Part shown: positions 46,219 through 54,924 of the stretch, in pieces
How positions within the stretch are numbered: position 1 is the first letter of the stretch
How the letters are laid out: each line of letters opens with the position of its first letter
DNA from: Clostridia bacterium
Lineage (GTDB): Bacteria; Bacillota; Clostridia; Oscillospirales; UBA644
Direction of reading: 5' to 3'
DNA: 64,000 bases
Assembly: GCA_017427285.1 (NCBI GenBank)
Contig: JAFRTE010000019.1
Location: 62,001 to 126,000, forward strand
Translations under genes and position numbers: made by a program
The notes under the pieces: generated by a model
Databases searched by the model: none
The model's input: the letters and a program-made list of their open reading frames with translations, nothing else
Told to the model about the DNA's origin: nothing

Positions 46219-47067
46219 ATGAAACTTAACGACAAAGCCGAAATATATATCTGGGACGGAACACCGCAGGAAGAAGCGCTTGCCCGCACAACCTGCCTCG
46301 GAATTTCCGCTCATCAGGACGATATAGAATTAATGTCCTGGGCAGGTATCCTTGACTGTTTCGGAAAAAAAGACAAATGGTTCTCAGCGATCGTAACAGC
46401 CGACGGAGCGGGAAGCCCCAGAACTGGTCTTTATGCAGACTATACAAACGAACAGATGATGGAAGTACGCCGTCTCGAACAGAAAAAAGCAGCGTTTGTA
46501 GGCGAATATGCTGCGCTTGCTCTTCTCAACTATACTTCTTCCGATATCAAAGATGGCTCAAACCGCGATGTGATCGAAGATTACAAAGAGCTTTTCAAGG
46601 CGATGAGACCCGAGGTAGTATTTACTCACAATCTTGCCGATAAGCATGATACTCATATCGGAGTTGTAACAAAGGTAATCAAGGCTATTCGCGAGCTTGA
46701 TCCTTCAGACAGACCCCGTAAGGTATACGGCGGCGAAGTCTGGAGAAGTCTTGACTGGGTAAACGACGAAGAGAAAACGGTTTTTGACGTAACGGCTCAT
46801 CAGAATATGGCTGCATCTCTCGTTTCCCTTTTCGACTCTCAGGTAGCAGGCGGAAAACGTTACGATCTCGCAACACAGGGCAGACGCGTTGCAAATGCAA
46901 CTTATTATGCTTCTCACGGCACTGATACTGCCGAAAGTCTTATGTATGCCATGGATCTTACTCCGCTTATCGAAGATGCAGATCTCGATATTATCGAATA
47001 TGTCAATAAATATATTGACAGCTTCAAAAAGGATGTAAACGACAGGATTGCAAAGGTAACAAAATAA
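46219..47067 (+). CDS. PIG-L/LmbE family N-acetylglucosamine deacetylase
   Basis: This 282-residue zinc hydrolase belongs to the PIG-L/LmbE family, which removes N-acetyl groups from GlcNAc derivatives. The metal site shows H32-x-D34-D35-x-E37 (AHQDDIEL, with Gln in place of the common Pro) and the downstream HNLADKHDTH containing further His/Asp ligands. No signal peptide is present, so it acts in the cytoplasm. It is the third gene of the SIS - ROK - PIG-L run. Alternative roles in thiol (bacillithiol-like) synthesis are possible. Confidence 0.85.
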   Translation: MKLNDKAEIYIWDGTPQEEALARTTCLGISAHQDDIELMSWAGILDCFGKKDKWFSAIVTADGAGSPRTGLYADYTNEQMMEVRRLEQKKAAFVGEYAALALLNYTSSDIKDGSNRDVIEDYKELFKAMRPEVVFTHNLADKHDTHIGVVTKVIKAIRELDPSDRPRKVYGGEVWRSLDWVNDEEKTVFDVTAHQNMAASLVSLFDSQVAGGKRYDLATQGRRVANATYYASHGTDTAESLMYAMDLTPLIEDADLDIIEYVNKYIDSFKKDVNDRIAKVTK

Positions 47068-47134
47068 CTTCAAACTGTCTGTATTTACCGTTTCATTACA
47101 GCGAATTGAAATTTATTAATGTTCGGAGGAAAAA

Positions 47135-48514
47135 ATGATGAAAAAAAGCATTATAGTTTTATTCCTTGTTTTTTCTATGATTTTTGTTCTGTTTTCCTGC
47201 GCTCAAACCGGTGGATCGGATGTCTTTGACGTAGATCTTGAATCATCCGGCTCCGAGATAACGGCTGATTTCGGTGGAAAACTGTTTACAATCATCGGCG
47301 AAGAACGTGAAGGAAGAATCGAACTTAACCCTTTCGAAGCATATGAAGACTCATCATGGACGGAAAGATTGAAAAACCGTTATAATGAAATAGAAAAAAA
47401 ATACAATATCAAATTTGAGTTTACCAAAAATTCAAACGGTCTTGCAATTTCCTATGCTGCCGGGCTTCCCTGGGCGGATATGTACGATGCCCGTACCGAC
47501 GCTCACTGGCCCAATATAACGGCAGGGCTTTATAATTCTCTTACATATGTACCCGGTTTTCTCGAAGGTATTGAAGAGGGTAAATGGGGTCCTATAAATA
47601 TTGTGGAATCTTACAAACGCGGAGAAGATTATTACCTTTATTATCCCGGTTTTCACGGTATTCCGTTCCCTCAGATGGGCGGCGTGTTTTATGCAAATCT
47701 TACAGTCCTTCGTCAGTTCGGATTTGATATCTTCGAAATAATCGAAAGCGGAGACTGGACATGGGATACGTTTAAGAAAATGCTTACTACTATCGGCGGT
47801 ATTCCAAACGATGCAGACAGCGTTTTCGGAATGTATTATCAGACATCTTTCCCCGATTATTTTCTTACAACGCTCATCCTTAATAACGGAGGATCTCTTG
47901 TTAAGACTGACGAAGAGGGCAGACTTATCAACAATATGAATTCAAAAGAGGTTCAGGAAGCGATTCAGTTTGCGCAGGATCTTCTCAACGAAGGCGTTGT
48001 TGCGATGCAGAATAATGATCTGAAATATCCCACCTTCTTTGAAAACCGCCTCGCGTTTATTTACGAATATTCCTACGCAGGTACGGTCGATGTCTCCGGA
48101 TTTATGTATAACGATGTCGATTTCGCTATAATCCCGTGTCCCGCAGGTCCGTCTGCAAAATACGGTGAATGGAAATCGTATTTCGGCTATGCGGACAGAA
48201 TGATCGCAATCCCCATTACCGCCGATATGGATATAGTAAACGCAATTTTCTCGGATTTCTATTCTCCTCTCGGAGATGACCCGTTTGAATGGCGCGAAGT
48301 ATACGCTCGTCAGAACTTTATTCATGAAGAAAGCGCATATTACTATTTTATGATGTTTGACAATGCTTTGCCGGACTATTTCGCTGCTATAAGAGGTAAT
48401 TATCAATGGGAACCTCTTTTGCGCGGAAGCAGGACCGCAACAGAAGTATATGAAAAAACAAACGATGCTATCCAGCACGCTCTGGATACGTTCTACAATG
48501 CGTTTAATAACTGA
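47135..48514 (+). CDS. Extracellular sugar-binding lipoprotein, orphan
   Basis: This 459-residue protein has a lipoprotein signal peptide (lipobox FSC, Cys near residue 23) and the layout of solute-binding family 1 proteins, with motifs such as SGDWTWDTFKKML, FFENRLAFIYEY and IIPCPAGPSAKYGEW. It should bind a sugar or oligosaccharide outside the membrane. No ABC permease is next to it. It follows the PIG-L gene by 67 bp. It resembles the orphan binding protein at 6.6-8.0 kb, suggesting both come from the same expanded family that shares permeases. Confidence 0.85.
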   Translation: MMKKSIIVLFLVFSMIFVLFSCAQTGGSDVFDVDLESSGSEITADFGGKLFTIIGEEREGRIELNPFEAYEDSSWTERLKNRYNEIEKKYNIKFEFTKNSNGLAISYAAGLPWADMYDARTDAHWPNITAGLYNSLTYVPGFLEGIEEGKWGPINIVESYKRGEDYYLYYPGFHGIPFPQMGGVFYANLTVLRQFGFDIFEIIESGDWTWDTFKKMLTTIGGIPNDADSVFGMYYQTSFPDYFLTTLILNNGGSLVKTDEEGRLINNMNSKEVQEAIQFAQDLLNEGVVAMQNNDLKYPTFFENRLAFIYEYSYAGTVDVSGFMYNDVDFAIIPCPAGPSAKYGEWKSYFGYADRMIAIPITADMDIVNAIFSDFYSPLGDDPFEWREVYARQNFIHEESAYYYFMMFDNALPDYFAAIRGNYQWEPLLRGSRTATEVYEKTNDAIQHALDTFYNAFNN

Positions 48515-48539
48515 TTACAAAATACGAAAAGAGAAAATT

Positions 48540-48740
48540 ATGGAAACAAAAATTACAAAAGATATGATTATTGCAAAGGTTTTGAATATCGCTCCCGAAA
48601 CTGTCGATATATTCATCGAGCACGGTATGCATTGCGTCAGCTGTATGGCAGCAGCGGGCGAAACGATTGAGGAAGCCTGCGAAGTTCACGGAATAGACGC
48701 CGATGAGCTCGTTGACGCTCTCAATGCTCAGATTGCCTGA
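48540..48740 (+). CDS. DUF1858 small redox-disulfide protein
   Basis: This 66-residue protein is a single DUF1858 domain, the kind found beside hybrid-cluster and other redox proteins. The motif HCVSCMAAAGETIEEACEVHG contains the CxxC that may form a reversible disulfide or hold metal. The true start is the ATG at 48540; an upstream in-frame ATG overlaps the binding-protein gene. Its stop overlaps the trmK start by one base (TGATG). Confidence 0.88.
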   Translation: METKITKDMIIAKVLNIAPETVDIFIEHGMHCVSCMAAAGETIEEACEVHGIDADELVDALNAQIA

Positions 48741-49426
48741 TGACGCTTTCACCGAGATTAAAAAAGACAGTTGATTTTGCGGGTAAGTGCGGGGTCGTTG
48801 CCGATATAGGCACCGATCACGCACTCGTTCCCGTTTATTTGATCGAAAACGGACTTTACCGTAAAGCATATGCCTGTGATATTCGTCCCTTTCCGCTTAA
48901 AAGAGCGGAAGAATACATCTCTTCCCGCAACCTCAGCGACAAAATTACCGCTATTCTTTCAGACGGACTTAAAAATGTCCCGGCAGACGTTGACACCGTG
49001 ATCATTGCCGGAATGGGCGGGGAGATGATAATAGATATTCTTTCTTCGGATATTGCACATTCAGGCTCTTTATTTGTTTTGCAGCCCATGACCTCGATAA
49101 ACGATTTAAGATTATTTCTTTACTCCAACGGCTACAGCATACTTGACGAAGAAATAGTGTCGGAACACCGCGATAAAAAACTGTACTCTGTTATGAAGGT
49201 TAAAAGAACAGGGGAGAAAGCGGTTTTTTCGGAGCTCGATGTCCTTTTGTCACCTGCGCTTCAATTAAAAAAAACATGTGAAAAAGATCTTTATATTATA
49301 AAAAACATCAGTTCGCGTCTTGAAATAATCGAAAATCTGAAAAAATCAAACTTTCCCGATCTTGAATACATGAAAAAAACAGAATCAGAAATTAAACTGC
49401 TTGAGAGGTGCCTTAATGCAGAATAA
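48740..49426 (+). CDS. trmK: tRNA (adenine22-N1)-methyltransferase TrmK
   Basis: This 228-residue SAM-dependent enzyme methylates A22 in tRNA. The class I methyltransferase motifs are clear: VADIGTDHALVPVYLI (SAM loop), ACDIRPFPLKRAEEYI and AGMGGEMIIDIL. It ends 11 bp inside the Nif3 gene, the usual trmK-nif3 arrangement of Firmicutes, here with DUF1858 in front. Confidence 0.93.
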   Translation: MTLSPRLKKTVDFAGKCGVVADIGTDHALVPVYLIENGLYRKAYACDIRPFPLKRAEEYISSRNLSDKITAILSDGLKNVPADVDTVIIAGMGGEMIIDILSSDIAHSGSLFVLQPMTSINDLRLFLYSNGYSILDEEIVSEHRDKKLYSVMKVKRTGEKAVFSELDVLLSPALQLKKTCEKDLYIIKNISSRLEIIENLKKSNFPDLEYMKKTESEIKLLERCLNAE

Positions 49427-50189
49427 CAATGTAAAAGTAATAGATATTTACAATTACATAGACTCAATTGCTCCCTTTTCCACAGCAATGGATTTCGACA
49501 ATGTCGGACTCCTTGTCGGAGATCCTAATAAAACAGTAAATAAAATACTCGTTACCCTCGATATAACTGACGGAGCTGTCGATAAAGCAAAAAAATACGG
49601 CGCGGAACTTATCGTGTCGCATCATCCCGTCATTTTCAACCCGATAAAAAACGTCCTTTCCGATTCTGTCGTATATTCTCTTTGCAATAAGGGCATCAGC
49701 GCAATTTGCGCCCATACAAACCTCGATGCTGCTTCGGGAGGCGTAAACGACATTCTATGTGAGATCATCGGATTGAAAAATGTTGAGATCTGGCCTCCGG
49801 AAAACATAGGCAGGATCGGATATACCGATTACGACTTGCACTCTTTTGCAGATATCATCGTCAAAAATCTTGATACTTCATCGGTAAATTTAGTCGATTG
49901 CGGAAAAAGAGTAAAAAAAGTTGCCGTCATGAGCGGTTCGGGCGGCGGCGATATAGATTATGCTGTGGCTGTCGGCGCAGATACCCTTTTAACGGGCGAA
50001 ATGAAGCATTCACAGTATATATCCGCAAAAAATAAAGGTATCAATGTCATTGCTGCAGGACATTTCGATACCGAATATATAGTCGTATCTCCTCTCTCAA
50101 AAAAAATAGCCACTCAATTCCCCTCGGTGGACGTATCCGTTTACAAAGAGCCTTCATATAAAGTAATAATCAATAATCTGAAACAGTAA
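49416..50189 (+). CDS. Nif3-like dinuclear metal centre protein (YqfO type)
   Basis: This protein of about 257 residues is a member of the conserved Nif3/YqfO family. Metal-binding residues lie in SHHPVIFNPIKN (two His), AHTNLDAASGGVND (His, Asp) and the C-terminal AAGHFDTE (His, Glu). It lacks the extra domain present in B. subtilis YqfO, so it is the short form. The precise reaction is unsettled; some members are annotated as GTP cyclohydrolase I type 2. The ATG at 49416, with GAGAGG upstream, overlaps trmK by 11 bp. Confidence 0.9.
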   Translation: MQNNNVKVIDIYNYIDSIAPFSTAMDFDNVGLLVGDPNKTVNKILVTLDITDGAVDKAKKYGAELIVSHHPVIFNPIKNVLSDSVVYSLCNKGISAICAHTNLDAASGGVNDILCEIIGLKNVEIWPPENIGRIGYTDYDLHSFADIIVKNLDTSSVNLVDCGKRVKKVAVMSGSGGGDIDYAVAVGADTLLTGEMKHSQYISAKNKGINVIAAGHFDTEYIVVSPLSKKIATQFPSVDVSVYKEPSYKVIINNLKQ

Positions 50190-50201
50190 AAGGAGTTTGA
50201 T

Positions 50202-51986
50202 ATGCTTAAAAGAAAGTCACTGCAGTGCGATCTTTGCGTGATCGGCGGCGGGATGTCTGGTATTGCCGCTGCGATAGCCGCAGCAAGGGAAGGTCTGAAC
50301 GTCGTATTGATGCACGAACGCCCCGTTCTCGGAGGCAATGCTTCTTCGGAAATCAGAATGTGGATTTGCGGAGCAAACGGAAGAGATAATAAAGAAACCG
50401 GTATTCTCGAAGAGATCGCTCTTGAAAATCTTTACAGAAATCCTACGAAGAGCTATTCCGTCTGGGATACTGTCCTTTACGATTTTGTCCGCCGCGAGAA
50501 AAATATAATTTTGTTGCTCAACTGTACCTGTATGGACGCAAAAACCGAAACAGGCAGTTATAAATACGGAAGAGATAAAAAAATCATATCCGTAACGGGT
50601 TATCAGATGACAACTCAGTGCTTTATTGAAGTTACTGCAAAGTTTTTTTCGGACTGCTCCGGAGACAGCATTCTTGCTCCTCTTTGCGGAGCCGAGTTCC
50701 GTATCGGCAGAGAAGCAGCGGATGAATTCGGCGAAGATGTTGACAGAAAACACGCCGATAATATGACAATGGGAATGTCCTGCATAATTCAGGGCAGGGA
50801 AACTGAAAGAGATATCAGATACATACCGCCCGAATGGAGCTATGACCTTAAAGACAGTGATTTCGAACACCGCAAACCGTATCTTTACGGCGATGGTGAA
50901 AACTTCTGGTATCTCGAGCTCGGCGGAGACAGAAATACAATAGACGATACGGAAACAATACGTGACGAACTGATCCCGCTCGCAACGGGAACGTGGAATT
51001 ACGTTAAAAATTCGGGAAATTATAACGCAGATAAATGGGATCTCGATTTCCTCGGATTTTTGCCCGGGAAAAGAGAATCGCGAAGAATGTGCGGAGAATA
51101 TACCGTTACACAGCGCGATATATGTGAAAACAGAGTATTTGAAGACGAAATAGCATACGGCGGATGGCCTTTGGACGACCATTTCCCGGGAGGATTTTTC
51201 CATAAAGGCGCTCCCAACACCAATTACCCTACGCCTGCACCATATTCGCTCCCATACAGAGCATTATACTCAAAAAATATTGATAATCTATTCTTTGCCG
51301 GCAGAAATATCAGTATGACTCATACTGCAATGAGCAGCATACGCGTTATGGCAACATGTCTTTTGCTGGGTGAAGCTGTTGGAAAAGCAGCTTATATTGC
51401 AGTAAAAAACGAAATAACGCCGCATGACGTATATCTTGAAAAAATAAGGTTACTGCAAAAACTGCTTCAAAACGAAGACTGTTTCCTTCCTTCCCTGAAA
51501 AGGACAATATCGGATAAATGCAAAAACGCCGATTTAAATATTCAAAATGATATAATCCGCAACGGAGAGGACAGAGCTCACCGTATCTATGGCACAGATA
51601 AAACCGATTTTTCATACATGGCCCCAAAAGGGGAGAGGATAACCTATAAATTCGAAGAAGGAGCTCTTTCGTCTGTTCATATCGTTTTTAACAGCGACCT
51701 GAACAGAGAAACGCTTCCCGGCTCGGATTGCGAAAGAATACATACTATGCGAGCAAATCAGAGACTGGACAGCCCGATTATGCATATGCCGTATACGCTT
51801 TGTAAATCATTTGTGTTAACTGGAAAATGCGACGGAAAAGAAAAGGAAATAATCAGAGTAGAAAACAACAGAAAAAGAGCGTACCACCTCCGGATTAACG
51901 GTTCTTACAGTGAGTTGACCCTGATCCCCCTTGAATCATGGGGAGACGACGATTTTGTCGATGTTATCTCTTTTGATTTTGAATAA
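50202..51986 (+). CDS. FAD-dependent oxidoreductase (FAD_oxidored family)
   Basis: This 594-residue protein has an N-terminal Rossmann motif for FAD (CVIGGGMSGIAAAIAAAREG) and then the conserved GGNASSEIRMW block of the FAD_oxidored group, common in glycan-degrading bacteria. The region FFAGRNISMTHTAMSSIRVMATC near residues 360-390 forms the second FAD-binding part. A beta-rich tail from about 450 may be a binding or interface domain. It has no signal peptide. Its substrate is not known; sugar oxidation has been suggested from context only. It follows nif3 by 12 bp. Confidence 0.82.
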   Translation: MLKRKSLQCDLCVIGGGMSGIAAAIAAAREGLNVVLMHERPVLGGNASSEIRMWICGANGRDNKETGILEEIALENLYRNPTKSYSVWDTVLYDFVRREKNIILLLNCTCMDAKTETGSYKYGRDKKIISVTGYQMTTQCFIEVTAKFFSDCSGDSILAPLCGAEFRIGREAADEFGEDVDRKHADNMTMGMSCIIQGRETERDIRYIPPEWSYDLKDSDFEHRKPYLYGDGENFWYLELGGDRNTIDDTETIRDELIPLATGTWNYVKNSGNYNADKWDLDFLGFLPGKRESRRMCGEYTVTQRDICENRVFEDEIAYGGWPLDDHFPGGFFHKGAPNTNYPTPAPYSLPYRALYSKNIDNLFFAGRNISMTHTAMSSIRVMATCLLLGEAVGKAAYIAVKNEITPHDVYLEKIRLLQKLLQNEDCFLPSLKRTISDKCKNADLNIQNDIIRNGEDRAHRIYGTDKTDFSYMAPKGERITYKFEEGALSSVHIVFNSDLNRETLPGSDCERIHTMRANQRLDSPIMHMPYTLCKSFVLTGKCDGKEKEIIRVENNRKRAYHLRINGSYSELTLIPLESWGDDDFVDVISFDFE

Positions 51987-51995
51987 ATCCGCATT

Positions 51996-52024
51996 AAAGG
52001 AGAACGTTTATATGTTCTCCTTTT
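51996..52024 (+). terminator. Terminator after the FAD oxidoreductase gene
   Basis: A perfect 10-bp stem (AAAGGAGAAC at 51996-52005 with its complement at 52014-52023) ends in TTTT. Confidence 0.8.
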
Positions 52025-52251
52025 GAACACACAATAAATGGACAAATATTTAAAGAAAACAAAATTTGCATACAATATAATGTGTAAAAATAAAATACTT
52101 TACACATAAAAATATGTAATATTTCTGTTCTTTAACTGAAAAAATTGAAGCCTGCAAACCAACGTAATATCACGATTCGTGTGTGAAAAATTTATTACAA
52201 TAATATTGCATAAATTAAAACAATCCGACGGTTGTCGGAAAAATTTATGTA
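52025..52251. other. A/T-rich intergenic region with an inverted repeat
   Basis: About 227 bases with no convincing gene. It holds a perfect 9-bp inverted repeat (ATGTGTAAA at 52080-52088 with TTTACACAT at 52099-52107) and a short CCGAC/GTCGG hairpin at 52225-52238. Either could be an operator. Confidence 0.5.
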
Positions 52252-52280
52252 TTGACAAACTTGGAAAAATGTGTTATAAT
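52252..52280 (+). promoter_or_regulatory. Consensus sigma-A promoter for the 3D/G5 protein gene
   Basis: A perfect TTGACA (52252-52257) and TATAAT (52275-52280) are 17 bp apart. The leader to the start codon is about 105 bases. Confidence 0.9.
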
Positions 52281-52392
52281 AGCGGCACTCCTCGCAAAGC
52301 GATATTACTTTACACCGTTTTTATCACATTTTGATTATTGTTGTTTTATTATAAAAATGTATTAAAATATTTGAGAAAGGAAGGTGACGGTA

Positions 52393-53397
52393 ATGGCTAA
52401 GAATAAAAAAATGAGCAAAAAGGAAATGCGGATTTACCGTCATGTTCTTATTGTTGCACTGTTTGTTTCTTTAACTATTTCTTCCTTTTTTGTTTATGAT
52501 ATCGTTCTCGATGCTAAAACTTCCGATGAAAAGGGAATTACCCCCGTTGAAGAAATATCCGATGTTATCATAGATGTTACCGAGCCTGTTTACAAAGAGC
52601 CGGAAAAAATTGTTGTCAGCGATAAAATCGTTTATCTTGCCCATCTTACCGCAGACAGAAAAGACTATACTTTCCCTTTTCTTGTCGATGAAAACGCAAC
52701 GGTTGCAACTCTTCTCGAAAGAGCGGGAGTTACAATCACAAAAGATGACTATATCAATAAGGGTTATACCGAAAATACGCCTTTATTTGAAGATATATAC
52801 GTTGAAATAGGCAGAGTAGAGTATAAAGAAGTTGTTGAAAAGGTTTCGATCCCTTACAGTACGATCGAAATGCCGATGATTTACTCGATCTGGGCAGGAA
52901 AAAAGGTTAAGGATGACGAAAAAGGCGAAAACGGCGTCAAAGAAATAACATACCGGATCAAATATGTGGACGGGGTTGAGGTCAGTTCGACTAAAATCAG
53001 CGAAAAAATAACAAAAAAACCCGTTACCGCTAAGGTATATGTCAACAGAATGGATCTTCTCGACGTCAGAAACGGTCCTCCCTCGGAATATATAACCGTT
53101 ATCGACGTTAACGTTACCGCATATACCGGCGTTGAAGAGGGCGGACTTATCACCGCAACCGGCGACCCCACGCAGGTAGGTTACGTTGCAGTGGATTCGA
53201 CCGTGATTCCTCTCTATTCAAAGCTTTATATCGTTTTGAATAACGGATTTGTCTACGGCTATTGCACCGCAATGGACGTCGGCGGAGGAATAAAAGGCAA
53301 CGATATCGATATTTTCCTTCCAGCATACGACGACATGATGAATTTCGGCAGAAAAGTTGGCAAATGTTATATAATTTCATACGGTAAAGGAAATTGA
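52393..53397 (+). CDS. Membrane-anchored DUF348-G5-3D wall protein (YabE/YocH-like)
   Basis: This protein of about 334 residues has a basic N-terminus and one membrane anchor (about residues 18-38). A DUF348-like domain (FLVDENATVATLLERAGVTI) and a G5-like domain (about 135-200) follow, and the C-terminal 3D domain (VAVDSTVIPLYSKLYI, AMDVGGGIKGNDIDIFLP) carries the three conserved Asp of lytic-transglycosylase-like folds. The arrangement matches YabE/resuscitation-type wall hydrolases of Firmicutes. The ATG at 52393 is preferred over a GTG at 52384 because of AAGGTG upstream. Confidence 0.9.
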   Translation: MAKNKKMSKKEMRIYRHVLIVALFVSLTISSFFVYDIVLDAKTSDEKGITPVEEISDVIIDVTEPVYKEPEKIVVSDKIVYLAHLTADRKDYTFPFLVDENATVATLLERAGVTITKDDYINKGYTENTPLFEDIYVEIGRVEYKEVVEKVSIPYSTIEMPMIYSIWAGKKVKDDEKGENGVKEITYRIKYVDGVEVSSTKISEKITKKPVTAKVYVNRMDLLDVRNGPPSEYITVIDVNVTAYTGVEEGGLITATGDPTQVGYVAVDSTVIPLYSKLYIVLNNGFVYGYCTAMDVGGGIKGNDIDIFLPAYDDMMNFGRKVGKCYIISYGKGN

Positions 53398-53402
53398 TTT
53401 TT

Positions 53403-53432
53403 CGGGAAAGAGCAATACTCTTTCCCGTCTTT
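53403..53432 (+). terminator. Terminator between the 3D protein and sulfatase genes
   Basis: A perfect 10-bp stem (CGGGAAAGAG at 53403-53412 with its complement at 53418-53427) is followed by TCTTTAT. It leaves only about 20 bases before the sulfatase start, so the sulfatase may depend on read-through or on a promoter I did not find. Confidence 0.75.
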
Positions 53433-53449
53433 ATAATACGGAGGATAGA

Positions 53450-54862
53450 ATGAAAAATATTCTTCTTATCGTTTGCGACGAAATGCGGGGAGACTGTCTC
53501 GGCGTTTCGGGACATCCGGATGTCAAAACACCTTATCTAGACTCTCTCGCTCTCGGCGGTCTTCGGTTTGACAACGCATACAGCGCATGTCCGTCGTGTA
53601 TCCCCGCGCGCGCCGCTCTTATGACGGGAATGTCGCAGGACCATACGGGAAGGGTCGGATACAAAGACGGTATACGCTGGAATTATCCCCATACGCTTGC
53701 CGGTGAAATGACTAAAGCGGGATATCAGACTCAGTGTATCGGTAAAATGCATGTTCATCCGCTCCGTAATTCTCTCGGATTTCAGAATATCGAGCTTCAT
53801 GATGGATATCTTCATTATTACAGAAACAGCGAAAAACCGTATTATGAAAATCAGAAAGTTGCCGACGACTATCTCTGGTGGCTTCGAAATGAACTCGGAC
53901 CTCAGGCCGATATAACAGATACGGGTATAGACTGTAACTCGTGGCTTGCGCGTCCGTGGATCTACGACGAAAAATATCATCCCACAAATTGGGTCACGTC
54001 GCGCTGCCTTGATTTTTTGCGGAGAAGAGACAGAGATAAGTCGTTTTTCCTTATGGCGTCATACGTAAGACCTCATGCGCCTTTTGATGCTCCGAAACCG
54101 TTCTTTGATATGTATGATAATATCGAATTGCATTCTCCTGCAATAGGTGACTGGGCAGAAAAACCTAACGAAAGCAGCAGACTTTTAACCTCGTCCGAAG
54201 GTTGTTTTGACGCTGATATGCGCAGACGGGCAATGATCGGCTATTACGCATGTATCTCTCATCTTGACAATCAGATCGGAAAGCTTCTTGACGGACTTTA
54301 TTTTGAAAATCTTCTTTCAGATACTCTTATTATATTTGTATCCGATCACGGAGAACTCCTGTTCGATCATAATATGTACAGAAAAAGCAGGCCATACGAA
54401 GGTTCGGCGCATATTCCGCTTATTATTTCGGGCGCAGGATTGAAAAACAGGGGAGTTTCTCATTCTCTTGCAGAACTGCGCGATATTATGCCTACCGTTC
54501 TCGCTGCGGCAGATGCAGGTATCCCGGATACAGTGGACGGACAGGATCTGCTTTCCGATAATTTCAAAAGAGAATATATCCACGGCGAACACAGCGGAGG
54601 AAATATCGGTAATCAGTTTATCGTAACAAATCACGATAAATATATCTGGTTTATGCAGTCAGGCAAAGAGCAGTATTTCAATCTTGAAAAAGACCCTCAT
54701 GAGCTTCACAATGCCGTAAACGACAGCGAAAATGCAAACCGTATTTCCTATCTTCGATCTTTGCTTATAAATGAGCTTAAAAACAGACCCGAAGGATATA
54801 CGGATTGCAAAAAGCTTATTTCCGGCAGACCGCAAAGAGATTATCTGTTTGATGAAAAATAA
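53450..54862 (+). CDS. Type I sulfatase
   Basis: This 470-residue hydrolase belongs to the S1 sulfatase family. The formylglycine site is Cys50 in CIPARAALMTG, the family pattern C-x-P-x-R. Metal-binding positions appear in VCDEMRGD (Asp10, with Glu instead of the common second Asp) and FVSDHGELL. No signal peptide is present, so it would act in the cytoplasm on imported sulfated sugars. A formylglycine-generating enzyme or anaerobic maturase is not in the window. GAGG precedes the ATG. Alternatives within the superfamily, such as a phosphodiesterase, seem less likely because of the Cys motif. Confidence 0.88.
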   Translation: MKNILLIVCDEMRGDCLGVSGHPDVKTPYLDSLALGGLRFDNAYSACPSCIPARAALMTGMSQDHTGRVGYKDGIRWNYPHTLAGEMTKAGYQTQCIGKMHVHPLRNSLGFQNIELHDGYLHYYRNSEKPYYENQKVADDYLWWLRNELGPQADITDTGIDCNSWLARPWIYDEKYHPTNWVTSRCLDFLRRRDRDKSFFLMASYVRPHAPFDAPKPFFDMYDNIELHSPAIGDWAEKPNESSRLLTSSEGCFDADMRRRAMIGYYACISHLDNQIGKLLDGLYFENLLSDTLIIFVSDHGELLFDHNMYRKSRPYEGSAHIPLIISGAGLKNRGVSHSLAELRDIMPTVLAAADAGIPDTVDGQDLLSDNFKREYIHGEHSGGNIGNQFIVTNHDKYIWFMQSGKEQYFNLEKDPHELHNAVNDSENANRISYLRSLLINELKNRPEGYTDCKKLISGRPQRDYLFDEK

Positions 54863-54874
54863 TGCTTAATTGTT

Positions 54875-54907
54875 ATAAAAAGATGACCGAGTTTCTCGGT
54901 CATCTTT
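54875..54907. terminator. Bidirectional terminator between sulfatase and kdgK
   Basis: A perfect 13-bp stem (AAAGATGACCGAG at 54879-54891 with 54895-54907) around a 3-base loop. The U tract is best on the minus strand (five U), so it chiefly ends kdgK. Confidence 0.88.
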
Positions 54908-54924
54908 GCTGTTGTATGTAATTA

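Noticed and set aside
50217..51203. A 328-codon minus-strand open frame inside the FAD oxidoreductase gene
   Set aside because: The plus-strand frame has a clear FAD motif and SD; the minus frame has a Phe/Cys/Ser-rich translation typical of an antisense shadow.
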